From assembly GCA_020636215.1 (NCBI GenBank), contig JACJYG010000007.1:248001-312000 (forward strand): a DNA stretch of 64,000 nt. Reading direction: 5' to 3'. The position numbers and the translations under genes were made by a program. Below are positions 41,940 through 52,400 of this stretch, in pieces; within the stretch, counting starts at the first letter, position 1; every line of letters begins with the position of its first letter. Under the pieces are notes generated by a model that was not told where the DNA came from, ran no database searches, and saw only the letters and a program-made list of their open reading frames with translations. The stretch comes from Lewinellaceae bacterium. GTDB taxonomy: Bacteria > Bacteroidota > Bacteroidia > Chitinophagales > Saprospiraceae.

Positions 41940-44765
41940 ATGGCCAGACTTTACGCGACTACTTGCTTACTCCTTTTTCTGCCCTTCCTTACCATCGGGC
42001 AGATATCTTTTTCCAATGCCAACGACCGGCTTTCCAACTCCAGTTTCCACAGCGGCGTCGCCATTGCCGTGCTGGATATGAACGGGGATGGGCTGGACGA
42101 TATCGTCCGGCTATCACAGGGAAGGGAACTACAGATCGAGTACCAACAGTTGGGGAACGCCCAATTTCTCAATTACACCTTCGGACAGGTTTCCAACCAG
42201 AGCCAGTGGAGTATGTGCGCCGCTGATGTCAACAACGACGGATTCAATGATGTAGTTACCGGCGGCCGTTACGACGGCGTCAAACTGGTTCGGGCAATGG
42301 AAGGCGGCGGCGCTTACGAAATGAGTACGTTGCCCGGCAATACCATGTTCGTGCAGGGCTCCAACCTGGTGGACATCAACAACGACGGCTACGTCGATTA
42401 TTTTGCCTGCCATGATGACGGCGAAAGCCGCATTTGGGCCAACGACAGCACCGGCCATTTTGTGCCTGCCGACGACTGGCTCGATATGGCCACCGTACCG
42501 GCCTCAGACAATTCCGGCAACTATGGCAGTATCTGGACGGATTTCGATAACGATGGCGACATTGACCTCTACATCGCCAAGTGCCGGCAGGGCGTCAACA
42601 ATCCTTCCGACCCCCGCCGCATCAACGCTTTGTTTGTCAATGACGGCGCCGGACACTTCACCGAAATGGCGGACACCTTCAACCTGAAGATCGGGGCTCA
42701 GTCCTGGACTGCCGACTTTCAGGATATCGACAACGATGGCGACTACGATTGCTTCATCACCAATCACGATGTACCCAGCATGTTGTTGGAGAATGACGGC
42801 ACGGGGCACTTTACCGATATTACCAGCACCAGCGGAATTTCCATCGTGGGCCTGCCCCTGCAGGGCGTCATGCGCGATTTCGATAACGACGGCTTCGTAG
42901 ATATTATAGTGGCCGGCACGCGGCATTACCTTTTCCACAACAATGGCGACAAAACCTTCACCGAGGTTCCGGGCCTTTTCGACAACAACTGGATGGAATC
43001 CTATGCCATCGGCGATCTCAACCACGACGGATTCCTGGATATTTACGGGGGCTATTCGCAAGTATACACTACCCCGAGCAATATTGACGATGTGCTGTGG
43101 CTGAATGATGCCGGCAGCGGCAATAATTTCTTCGCAGTAACCCTCATCGGAGAGCAGAGCAACCGCAACGGCATTGGGGCCCGCATCGAGATCTACGGCG
43201 ACTGGGGCATACAGGTGCGCGAAGTCCGCGCCGGGGAAAGCTATGGCATTATGAATTCCATGACCCAGTATTTTGGCCTGGGCCAAAGCAGCCTGGTGGA
43301 TTCCCTCATCGTTCGTTGGCCCAGTGGGGTAGTGGACCACTATGATAGCCTGGCCGTCAACCAGTTCGTTTCCCTTGTAGAGGATGCGTGTACTTCCCCT
43401 ACTGCTGTTATCAGCCAGGAAGGGCCGGGTACGATCTGTAGTGGAGACACCGTATATCTCTACGCTCCGGAGGGCTTCCTTTACCAATGGAGCAACGGCG
43501 ATACCACCCAGTCGATTGCCGTGACGGAACAGGGCGTTTACAACGTCACTATTTCGGATGGCTCTCCCTGTTTCGGCGTTTCGCCTGGCGTGGAGATCAT
43601 CGTGAACCCGGATGAAACCCCGACGATCACGGTGGAAGGGGAAACGCAGTTCTGCGCCGGTGGATCGGTTACCCTGATCGCCTCCGAGGCGGCGGATTAC
43701 AGCTGGTCGAACGGCGCGGCCACTCTTTTTATTGAAGTGACAGAGAGTGGAGAGTATACTGTTACGACGCCGGGCATGTGCGAGGACTTTACCTCTGCCC
43801 CCGTGACGGTCACGGTGCTGCCCTCGTCGGCGCCGGAGATAGAATCTGTAGATTATGTAGATACCCTCGCTCAGATCAGCCTTACGGGCAGTAATGTTTT
43901 CTGGTATGACAGCCCTGCGGCTACCATGCCTTTCGCTACCGGCAATCAGCTCTCAACTCCGATCAATTCTGATACTACTTTCTACGCTGAAAATATTGAA
44001 TTGTATCCTGGGGCGCAATTTGCCACCGGACAGCTGGCGCATCAGGGTGGCGAATACAGCGGCAATCAGTTCAATGGCGACATCGTTTTCGATTGTTTCA
44101 GCCCCTTCACTTTGCACACGGTCAAGGTGTATACCGATACCGAGGGCAGCCGCATCATCGAATTGCAGGATGCCGGGGGCAACGTATTGCAGAGCAAACA
44201 AGTAGACATTCCGGTAGGAGAAAACGTGATTAGCCTGGAATTCGAGGTCGAACCGGGAACGGGCCTGATCCTGACCACCAATACGGCGAACAACCAGGCA
44301 CAGTTTGGTTACGTCAGCCCGCGCCTGCAGCGTTCGGATGCGGGCATAGAATACCCTTATGTAGTGGAAGGCGTGGTTTCTCTGAATACCGCAACCCTTG
44401 GCTCCAACCGTTACTACTATTTCTATGACTGGCGCATTCAGGAGCCAAGTTTTGAGTGTGTGAGTGAACGCATTGGAGTCAGTGTAGAGGTGGTGGGTAC
44501 AAATGAAGCCACTGCCGCCGGCAGCAGCCTGCGCATCGCCCCTAACCCCACATCGGGTTGGGTTGAGGTGCAACTCCCAACCCTTCAACAAACAGAAGTC
44601 CGGTTACTGCTATTGGATGCAATCGGCAGAGTGGTGGCGGAACAATCGATAGAACGGGGCCAGCGAAGCTACAGCCTCGATTTGTCGGGCCAGCCGGCAG
44701 GGCTGTACCACCTGCAATTGGTGGATGGAAAGCAGGTTTTTGTGGGGAAGGTGGTGAAGTGGTAA
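41940..44765 (+). CDS. Secreted FG-GAP/ASPIC-UnbV repeat protein with T9SS tail
   Basis: 941 residues. Signal peptide (ending LTIGQ), then at least seven calcium-type FG-GAP/VCBS motifs (DMNGDGLDD, DVNNDGFND, DINNDGYVD, DFDNDGDID, DIDNDGDYD, DFDNDGFVD, DLNHDGFLD) forming a beta-propeller over about 25-390. An ASPIC/UnbV domain follows (about 400-480, GIGARIEIYG and LIVRWPSG), then two Ig-like Cys-containing modules, a jelly-roll-like region, and a type A sorting domain in the last 80 residues (LRIAPNPTSGWVEVQL). A surface or released protein, probably binding ligands or other surface proteins. Confidence 0.92.
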   Translation: MARLYATTCLLLFLPFLTIGQISFSNANDRLSNSSFHSGVAIAVLDMNGDGLDDIVRLSQGRELQIEYQQLGNAQFLNYTFGQVSNQSQWSMCAADVNNDGFNDVVTGGRYDGVKLVRAMEGGGAYEMSTLPGNTMFVQGSNLVDINNDGYVDYFACHDDGESRIWANDSTGHFVPADDWLDMATVPASDNSGNYGSIWTDFDNDGDIDLYIAKCRQGVNNPSDPRRINALFVNDGAGHFTEMADTFNLKIGAQSWTADFQDIDNDGDYDCFITNHDVPSMLLENDGTGHFTDITSTSGISIVGLPLQGVMRDFDNDGFVDIIVAGTRHYLFHNNGDKTFTEVPGLFDNNWMESYAIGDLNHDGFLDIYGGYSQVYTTPSNIDDVLWLNDAGSGNNFFAVTLIGEQSNRNGIGARIEIYGDWGIQVREVRAGESYGIMNSMTQYFGLGQSSLVDSLIVRWPSGVVDHYDSLAVNQFVSLVEDACTSPTAVISQEGPGTICSGDTVYLYAPEGFLYQWSNGDTTQSIAVTEQGVYNVTISDGSPCFGVSPGVEIIVNPDETPTITVEGETQFCAGGSVTLIASEAADYSWSNGAATLFIEVTESGEYTVTTPGMCEDFTSAPVTVTVLPSSAPEIESVDYVDTLAQISLTGSNVFWYDSPAATMPFATGNQLSTPINSDTTFYAENIELYPGAQFATGQLAHQGGEYSGNQFNGDIVFDCFSPFTLHTVKVYTDTEGSRIIELQDAGGNVLQSKQVDIPVGENVISLEFEVEPGTGLILTTNTANNQAQFGYVSPRLQRSDAGIEYPYVVEGVVSLNTATLGSNRYYYFYDWRIQEPSFECVSERIGVSVEVVGTNEATAAGSSLRIAPNPTSGWVEVQLPTLQQTEVRLLLLDAIGRVVAEQSIERGQRSYSLDLSGQPAGLYHLQLVDGKQVFVGKVVKW

Positions 44766-44776
44766 AGGTATAGTTA

Positions 44777-44834
44777 CATGGCCTGATGGTTTCATTGCTC
44801 TCATACCATGAGGCCATGAAACCATCAGGCCATG
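44777..44834. terminator. Long perfect inverted repeat between convergent genes
   Basis: Perfect 19-bp arms CATGGCCTGATGGTTTCAT (44777-44795) and its complement (44816-44834), with an inner hairpin CTCAT-ACC-ATGAG in the loop. It fills nearly the whole gap between two convergent T9SS cargo genes. A bidirectional terminator role is likely, though no T-run follows. Confidence 0.55.
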
Positions 44835-44840
44835 TATTAT

Positions 44841-46778
44841 CTACTGCCCCACCCGTACTATCTTTTTCACCAACTCGCCCTTATTCGTTTTCAATTTCAA
44901 AAAATACACGCCAGCCCTTGGCAGGACGATGCTTTGAGCATTTCCTACCCACTCCTTTAGCTGTCGTCCCTTTCCATCATAGAGCAGGGCTGATTCAAGT
45001 TGCACGCCCTGCGGCAGTATAATCTGCACCCTGCCGTCCGCCGTAGGATTCGGGAATAGATTTACATCCCGGAGCACAACATTTATTGTTCGGTTCACCA
45101 CGGGGAATTCCACGTCGGCCAGCGTTTGCTCGGCCACCAGCACCGGAGCATTATCCATGCTGTTGAACATATGGCGGAAGGTGTCGATCTGCGGCGTCGT
45201 TTCAGCCAGAATAGGCGCCAGCCATTTTGGGGGAAGGGATTGATAATAGGCGCGGGCCGTCACCTCCACCGGGCCGGCGTAGCCCTGGGTGGGGATGTGG
45301 AAGTACAGGACATCGCTGCCCGAGCCTTCCATGCCGTTGTCGAAATTGAAATCGGCATCGAGCAGCGCGCTTCCCACGATGCGGCTGGTATCATAGGCCG
45401 GGTCGGCCAGGGAAAAGCCGCGTGGGGGCAAGCGGTTATCTTTTAGCATCGTATAGGCGTGTTCCAGCACTACGGTAAATTGTCCGTTGTCATCCCCGGC
45501 AGCCATCTCGTATATCTGAACCTGATCCGGGCGGCTGATCACGTTGTAGTGGGGTTCCACGCCGGGGTTCTCATCCACCAGTTCATATTGATCGTTGAAG
45601 CGGCCGGAGTGGAATAGGGTGTCGCCGGTTTCCGTTCGCAGCACGAACTCGATGAACAGGCGGCGCGCCGGGTAGCCCGAGGGAAACTTATGGCCCGCCC
45701 GGTTGGTGAGCTTCAGCTGGAATAAGGCCGTATCGGCATCCATGCCCAGCCATTGGAAGTCGGTGTAGAGCGACTGGTTTTGCAGCATATCATAGGTGGC
45801 GGCGATGGTTTCGTCAAAATGCTCGGGCAGGGCGTCGATACCGAGTTGTTCGCGGTATTCCTTCATTAGTTCCAGCATGAAAGTATTGGCGCCGGCCAAG
45901 GTATGCAGGCCGTAGGGGCTGCGCCCTTCCAGGAAGAGGTAGTTGGCGGAAATGACGACCGACTCTTCCAGGCGTGGCATGTGGCAGCTCTGACAGGTGG
46001 TGTTTTCCTGTTCATAAGCGGAATTGAGCCACTCGTGGTAGGTGGCCTGTTCCACGAAGGTCGTACCGGTGAGCTGCCCGTTCGTGCCGATCGCATCAGT
46101 GATCAGCGTGTGGCAGGAAGCGCACAGGCCTGCGTCATTGATGTGGTCGCTGAATAGTGGGGTAAGGCCAACGAAGTCCGCCATCGGCGGAGAGAAGGGC
46201 AGGGGGTATGGGCCGTAAACCACCCGATTGGTATCGAAATTGATGTTGCCGGAGTGGAGGTCCCCGATCTGCAGCTCGCTGATCTTATGGCAGGAGGAGC
46301 AGGAAACGCCGTCGAGTCCAATAGTATCTTGTAATAAGTCCGCCATTGTGTAATGGTCATGGCCGCGCAGGATGGCGGTGTAGTGGCCCATCGGAGCGTG
46401 GCAGGAGGTGCACTTGGTTTCGATCTCCTCCTGGAAAGCCGGGTTAACGAGCACTTCATGGCTGACCTTTGCCCGCCAGAAGGGGTCTTTGGCGGCGTTG
46501 GCCATCATGGTGGCGCGCCAGTCGTCGTAAATATTTACATCATTGCCAAAGAAATCCAGCATCGCGTAGTGGTTGGAGTCATAACCATGGCAACCCTGAC
46601 AGGCGCTCGCCGTAGGGAAAATGATCGAAGAATCGATTGGAAGGGACCGGATCTGTCGCAGCAAGCCCAGCTCGGCATCCGTGTGGAAGGCCTGGACTTT
46701 GTTGTCGATAGGAAAAAGGGCCGCAGCCAGGACCGCCAGGCCGATCAGGCCGCCAAAGAGTAGTTGCTTGTTTTTCAT
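44841..46778 (-). CDS. Pentaheme cytochrome c with T9SS type A tail
   Basis: 645 residues from ATG 46778. An N-terminal signal/anchor helix is followed by a c554/multiheme-type region with five CxxCH heme sites (ACQGCHG, KCTSCHA, SCSSCHK, LCASCHT, TCQSCHM). A beta-rich segment comes next (about 345-550, with GHKFPSGYPARRL), then a C-terminal sorting domain beginning NLFPNPTADGRVQI and ending VKKIVRVGQ. Such a tail implies export through the outer membrane, so the hemes would lie on the cell surface. Heme attachment needs the periplasmic Ccs/Ccm machinery, not seen here. The electron partner is unknown. Confidence 0.92.
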   Translation of the reverse strand: MKNKQLLFGGLIGLAVLAAALFPIDNKVQAFHTDAELGLLRQIRSLPIDSSIIFPTASACQGCHGYDSNHYAMLDFFGNDVNIYDDWRATMMANAAKDPFWRAKVSHEVLVNPAFQEEIETKCTSCHAPMGHYTAILRGHDHYTMADLLQDTIGLDGVSCSSCHKISELQIGDLHSGNINFDTNRVVYGPYPLPFSPPMADFVGLTPLFSDHINDAGLCASCHTLITDAIGTNGQLTGTTFVEQATYHEWLNSAYEQENTTCQSCHMPRLEESVVISANYLFLEGRSPYGLHTLAGANTFMLELMKEYREQLGIDALPEHFDETIAATYDMLQNQSLYTDFQWLGMDADTALFQLKLTNRAGHKFPSGYPARRLFIEFVLRTETGDTLFHSGRFNDQYELVDENPGVEPHYNVISRPDQVQIYEMAAGDDNGQFTVVLEHAYTMLKDNRLPPRGFSLADPAYDTSRIVGSALLDADFNFDNGMEGSGSDVLYFHIPTQGYAGPVEVTARAYYQSLPPKWLAPILAETTPQIDTFRHMFNSMDNAPVLVAEQTLADVEFPVVNRTINVVLRDVNLFPNPTADGRVQIILPQGVQLESALLYDGKGRQLKEWVGNAQSIVLPRAGVYFLKLKTNKGELVKKIVRVGQ

Positions 46779-47015
46779 TGTCAAAACGGCATTTGCGGCG
46801 AAATTCCGGAAAGTTAAGGGGATGGGCAAATGCCGGGGCGGATGTTTTTGCAAGCTGTGGGCTTTTGGGGGCCTTGGTGCGGTTGGACGTCGCAGGCTTG
46901 AGCGTCGGGGCGTTGGTTCGTCGATGAGGAGGTTGAGTGGGTTGCGTTATGCTAACTGGCATAATGAAAACTGGTGTACCAGGAATTTTCCAAGAAGAAG
47001 CACTCTTCTTGAGGT

Positions 47016-47031
47016 AATGATAATTATCATT
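47016..47031. promoter_or_regulatory. Perfect palindrome resembling a Fur box
   Basis: AATGATAATTATCATT is a perfect 16-bp palindrome. Extended to GGTAATGATAATTATCATT it matches the classical Fur consensus at about 15 of 19 positions. Just downstream, TTG at 47038-47040 and TTAGTTTG at 47057-47064 could form a weak promoter for the gene at 47212. The 433-base gap 46779-47211 between the divergent cytochrome and the DUF6345-like gene shows no other feature. Confidence 0.4.
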
Positions 47032-47211
47032 GACAAATTGATTTTTTTTATATTTCTTAGTTTGCTGGCCTCTTACATCAATTAGGCCGGAATCTTTAAT
47101 TGAAAGCCTATCCTAACCTACCGGAATTGCGCCTTCTATCGAAGGGGGCGTCTCGTTTGCTAACCTATCACTTTTTGTTCCGCAATATTTCTTGACCCAA
47201 AAAACAGAACA

Positions 47212-49209
47212 ATGAAGTTTCAACATTTTTCCTTCGTTTCGCCCGGGCGTCTTCTGGCCGGGGCGGTGGGGTTCGCCCTGTTTTTCAGCACCTGTAAATC
47301 TATTGGTGTTTATACCCTGTGTTCCTATGAGGATAATTGGAAAGGAAACGTATGTGTGACGCCTGCTTACTCGCCGGATGGAGATTTTTGGAGTAGTATG
47401 ACCGATGAAGCCAATGCGAATCATGCCGATGTTGACGATTCCAGGTCGTATAAAAATCAGGATGTAAATATTCTAACGGTATTGCCAATTAAAGGGGATA
47501 CCTGGAAAGGATGGGATGACTTTGACCTGGTGTTCTTCTATGGGCACCACAATACCATCGTTCCACCCCATCCGCACGATGGTTTTGATTACTACCTCTA
47601 TAACGGAAGCACCTGGAATAAATACAATGGATACCTCGATGAGATAGGTTGGGGATATACGACCAACTATGATTACTATGCTACCCGCCCAATTAATAAT
47701 GCCCATATAAGCCCGGGAGCGGTTAATTACCTGTACTACAAGTATACCTCTTCTCTAACCGGAGGGGACTATGACTATGGTGGTGGCCCTCGCCCCTGGC
47801 GCCTCCATTGGAATGACCCTGTCCAAACTTTAGATTATGGTGAGTTAGGTGATTTAGACCTGGAATGGTTGATCCTGCATGGCTGCCAGGCCGTTATCAC
47901 GGCCAATGAGGATGGGTCAGTGTATAATTCTCTGGGTTTACGGGTTTTCGCTCCGGTGCACGGCAAATACCATATTATACTGGGGCACTATGCAAGTTAT
48001 TATACTAGTAATTTAAAGCCCCTTGGGCAGTTTGCCAATGATTTATTGTCGGGGGTGCCGATCAAAGATGCTTACTTTAAAGTTGACCCGGCGACGAACA
48101 CCTCTGCAATTGCTGCCGAATCCTGGCCTTTTAGTTGGCCTGCTTCAACGATGGAAACGGACAGCTGGACAGACCCGGTGAAGGACATCGAAGATGCCAG
48201 TTTTTTCTCCCAATGTTGGATCAAGGATCTGGGGCCGAGCTATGAGAAGGTGGCAGGCTGGACGGTGATTCCTGGCAGTTTTCTCAATAAGTCTAAAATC
48301 TGGATAGCAAAGCCAGAGGTGAGGAAATTTTTGAAGCAAGACTCCATCAACTACCGCAAAGCTCCAACCGCTTATATGCCTAAAGAGCGGCTCCCGATTT
48401 TGAAACTGGAACCAATCAATGATGGTATTTGTAGGGAACGACTGAGTAATTTGATCAGAATCCATGCCCCCAACCTTAAAACCGGAAAGGCCAAGCAGTC
48501 CGGGGATGTTTATAATGCGGTATCCAAGGAGGCTTCCTTTTGGATTTCGAGGGGTTCTGGAGGATTCAGCTTCCAGAATTTAAAACAGGATGAAGTGGCG
48601 CCTGCCCAAATACAGGACATCAACCGGGTGGTTCAGACCGCTTTGGAGTATGTTGCCCAAAATCGGCTGGTTGAACTCCGGGAAGGGGAAGAACTCGACC
48701 TGGTTTTCGTTTCCACAGAAAGGCGGGCATTGGTAGCCCGGGCCGATCTGGAAAAACCTAAAGAGGAATTTGTATCTGGGTATTATGTGGGTTTTGGCCG
48801 ACGGTTCAAAGGTGTGCCGGTCATAGGCTCCAAAATCGACCTCCATCTTACCGGAAGTGGAGCAGTGGATATGGTGGTCAAAAACTGGCGAAATATTGTG
48901 GAGGTGGACAAGGAAATAGCAACGGTTAGCAGCCGGCCCATACAGGAGCTGATCATCAGGGATCCGCAGTTTAGAAGAATGTATCCCAATGAAGGCATTA
49001 GCCCGAGAGATATCCGGATCGTCGACATTCAGGCCGGTTACATGGAAGCACCGGTCAATTATCAACAGAAAGGCTTGCGGCCAGGCGCAGTAGTGACTTT
49101 CCAGGTTGGAAATACCAGAGAATTGATGTCCGCTCAATTGGTGATCCCGTTGGAAGAAGAAGGGAATATCGAATTCCTTTGGGGAGAGCGGTTTAAGAGC
49201 CGGAAATAG
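47212..49209 (+). CDS. DUF6345-like protein with His/Cys pair, possible lipoprotein
   Basis: 665 residues. The signal region ends at LFFSTC (Cys28), a plausible lipobox. The first 300 residues resemble DUF6345 domains: a strand DLVFFYGHHNT (His112, His113) and a later strand LEWLILHGCQAV (Cys225). The pattern strand-Gly-His followed by strand-Gly-Cys recalls the catalytic His/Cys layout of clan CD cysteine peptidases; this is inference only. The C-terminal half (about 400-665) has no recognised family but looks like a PepSY/propeptide-type alpha-beta region (FKGVPVIGSKIDLHLTGSG). The upstream palindrome suggests metal-dependent control. Confidence 0.8.
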   Translation: MKFQHFSFVSPGRLLAGAVGFALFFSTCKSIGVYTLCSYEDNWKGNVCVTPAYSPDGDFWSSMTDEANANHADVDDSRSYKNQDVNILTVLPIKGDTWKGWDDFDLVFFYGHHNTIVPPHPHDGFDYYLYNGSTWNKYNGYLDEIGWGYTTNYDYYATRPINNAHISPGAVNYLYYKYTSSLTGGDYDYGGGPRPWRLHWNDPVQTLDYGELGDLDLEWLILHGCQAVITANEDGSVYNSLGLRVFAPVHGKYHIILGHYASYYTSNLKPLGQFANDLLSGVPIKDAYFKVDPATNTSAIAAESWPFSWPASTMETDSWTDPVKDIEDASFFSQCWIKDLGPSYEKVAGWTVIPGSFLNKSKIWIAKPEVRKFLKQDSINYRKAPTAYMPKERLPILKLEPINDGICRERLSNLIRIHAPNLKTGKAKQSGDVYNAVSKEASFWISRGSGGFSFQNLKQDEVAPAQIQDINRVVQTALEYVAQNRLVELREGEELDLVFVSTERRALVARADLEKPKEEFVSGYYVGFGRRFKGVPVIGSKIDLHLTGSGAVDMVVKNWRNIVEVDKEIATVSSRPIQELIIRDPQFRRMYPNEGISPRDIRIVDIQAGYMEAPVNYQQKGLRPGAVVTFQVGNTRELMSAQLVIPLEEEGNIEFLWGERFKSRK

Positions 49210-49489
49210 TAGCGGAAAATAAGAAGGCAGTTTTTCTCTTTCTATAGTGCGCTATGTGGCCATTTGTTTTTATCACAATAGACACATAGGCGCATAGCTT
49301 TGTCTCTTGCTTATTACGCCGTTAGGCCAAACTGGAGTTTAAGGGGATTCTGCCGAACTCTGGTTCGGGAGGGGGTGGTCAACCCCATTACCAGTGTTTC
49401 GCGTCAAACTGAAGCTTGGCGAAACGTTTGACACCTGTTCATACGTTATACACCTGAAGCTACACCAAGAAGAATACCCAAAAACTAAA

Positions 49490-52400
49490 ATGACCAAGCG
49501 CCCGATACTTCAATCCATAATACGTTACCTGCTGGCCGGCGCAGCAGTACTTTTCCTGTCGTTGTTGATACTGACCGGACTGGCCTACTACCTGGCCGTT
49601 TCCGACCAGGAGCGGGCGCCGGAATTGGTGGAGCAGGCGCTTGGGGAGCAGTTGGGCGGCACGGCCACTTTTGAGCATTACCGCTTCCGGTATCTGGAGC
49701 ATTTTCCCTTTATTTCTCTTTCCCTGGAGGGGGTCTCCCTGCGAGATCCATGCTTTGAGGAACATGGGCGGGAGTTGCTGTACATCGGAAAGGCCAGCGT
49801 ACAGTTCCGGCCCTGGAAGCTATTGCGGAGGGAATTTGAGGTGCGCAGCCTGTCAATTGATAGTGCGCGCATTCAATTGTACCGTTCGGCGGATGGGTAT
49901 TTCAATGCCGGCTTCCTGGAAGCGGATTCTCTCGCTGCTCTGCGCGATTCCTCATCCACTCTTTTTTCGATAGACAAAATAAAGATCAACGGCCTGGCTT
50001 TCGAATGGGAGGATTCTCTGATGGGGAAGCAGCATCGCTTTAGCCTGGGGCAGGCCCGGCTTCTTATCGATCAGCGGGAAAGCTGGATTGGGCTTCAGCT
50101 GCGGGGCGAGTGTTTTTTTGAAGGTTTGGTATTCAAAGCAGAGAATGGCCCGTTTTTGCGGCAGCAAGCCGCCCGGCTGGATCTTAGGGCTGAGTTTGGC
50201 CGCCCGCCCGGCTTGTTCCGCCTGCTGCCTTCCACTTTAAAACTGGCTACCAACACGCTAGCCTTGCAGGGGTACATCCGAAATGGCGCGCCGCCGCACA
50301 TTCGGCTGGAGGTCAGTAGTGAGGGCATCTTGTTGGAGGATGCCCGGAAATTGCTGGCCGATAATTTACAAGAGGGGCTTCAGGGCTATTCCATCAGTCA
50401 ACCACTACGGGTGGACTTTGCGCTGGATGGGCCGCTGATACCCGGCCGTCCTCAACCCTTACAGGTAGATTTTTCTACCAGCCATGCCACCCTGTCTACT
50501 ACCTCAATTCGCATTACGGATGTACAACTGTCCGGCCGTTATCGCAATAACTGTGATACCACCGGCCCTATCTCCCCCCATACCGATTGTCTGGACATGG
50601 AGTTGCTATCCGGCCGCTTCCGCGATACTTTCCCCGTCCGCTTAACTTACCATGCGGAGGACATGCAAGCGCCGCTCGTGCGGATGAAAGGGCAGGTTAA
50701 GGCGCCTCTGGTGCACCTCAATAGTTACCTGCCACCGGGCCAGTTCCACTTTCTGAGAGGTTTCGCTTCGGTTCAATTCTCATTAACAGGAAAAACAAGA
50801 GGCGGTGCTAATCCAGCCGTGCCAGAGGACGGATTCCGGCTCACAGGCCAGGCATCCATCCGGGATGCCGCTCTTTTATACCTACCCGGGGAACTGCGAT
50901 TGAATGGGTTAGAGGCCAACCTGAAGTTTGACGAAAAAGGCCTTCATGTAGAATACGCCCGGATGTCCCTTCATGACGAGCCGGTTGAACTGCGAGGGTG
51001 GGTTTTCGATTTCACACCATTCTTGCTGAATTCTACGCACCACCTCCGGGCGGAGTTGGATGTTGATGCTCCTCAGTTGGATTTTGATGACTTTATACGC
51101 CCTCCCGGAGCGGCGCGCCCGTCGGCCAGAATCAGCACTCCTTTTCAGTTGGCGTTCCGTGTTTCCAGTAAAAAAGTGCGGTACCGAAAGCTTCAGGCTT
51201 CCGACGCCAGCTTTCGCCTGCAGTTAATCAACCACCCGGCATCAGATGGCCTTTCCCTGCAGATTGATAGCCTTTCTGCCCGTATTTTTGATGACATTCC
51301 ATTGGAGGGCTCGCTTCGGCTCACCCAATTGGATGAGCCTCTCCTGGAGATGGGCCTTCGAATTCGGGCGGGCCTGGAACATTTCAACACGATGCTTCCA
51401 GGCGATAAATTACAGCTAGGCGAGGGACAGCTTGACCTGGCTTTACAGTACTCGGGGCGGCTCAACGATTATTTTGAACTGAAGTCGACTGCCCTCAAGG
51501 GGCGTCTGGAAGGTACGGTACAGTTGAGCAATGCTTCGGCCGATTATATTCCCAGGGCTTACGCCATCCGTCATTTGAACGGCGCTTTCCATTTTGATGA
51601 GCAGAAGTTGTGGATTGATAGTTTAGGGCTGATGCTCAACGGGAATGCCCTGCAAGGGCAGGGCCAGATCAAGGGGCTGATCCCTTTCCTGTTTGACCCC
51701 AGCCGAAAACTTACGGCTTCTATGGCCATCACTACTGATCGCCTTGACCTGAACCGTTTCCCCTTGAAGCCTCAGCCCAAACCAGAGCGGGGTGGCGTAC
51801 TGCACCCCAACCGTTTGACGAAGGCCTTTGAAGCCGCGTTGAACCGAATAGAGGGCGATTTTTCTGTGCAGGCGGGGACATTGGATTTTCGGCATTTCGG
51901 TTTCACCGATGTCGCCTTTAACGGTAGTATGCAGGCCAGGTGTGCGGGCCAACCGCTGGATAATGGCTGCGTGGCGATCGATACTTTTTTCGGAAAACTC
52001 TTTGGCAACACTCCGATCGAGGCCACTTTGATCATACAGGGCCTGGATGACCCCTTCTTCATAGCCGATGCCCGTGTGTCGATGCCCATGAAAGAGTTGA
52101 ACCGCATGTTTCCCCCCGATCGATTTGCCTTCCGCGGTGGGAATATCGATGTCGCCTTTCACTATGAAGGCCAGCCCCACGACCAGTTTGATGTGGAGCA
52201 CGCTTTGCTGAAAGCCAAACTGAATGGCAGCGCCCGCATCACCGGAGGGGCCATCGACTACAAGCCGCGAGGGTATCGCCTGGAGCAAATGCAGGCGGAA
52301 CTGGATTTTGGCGAGGAAGGATTGTCTGTAAAAAAACTGGAGCTGCTGCTCAACCAGAATTTCCTGCGCGCCCACGGCCAATTTTATGACTTCCTGCCTT

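Noticed and set aside
42504..43487. Minus-strand frame of 327 codons
   Set aside because: Antisense to the FG-GAP protein; its VVVEIAD-type repeats are the reverse image of the calcium-binding DNDGD motifs.
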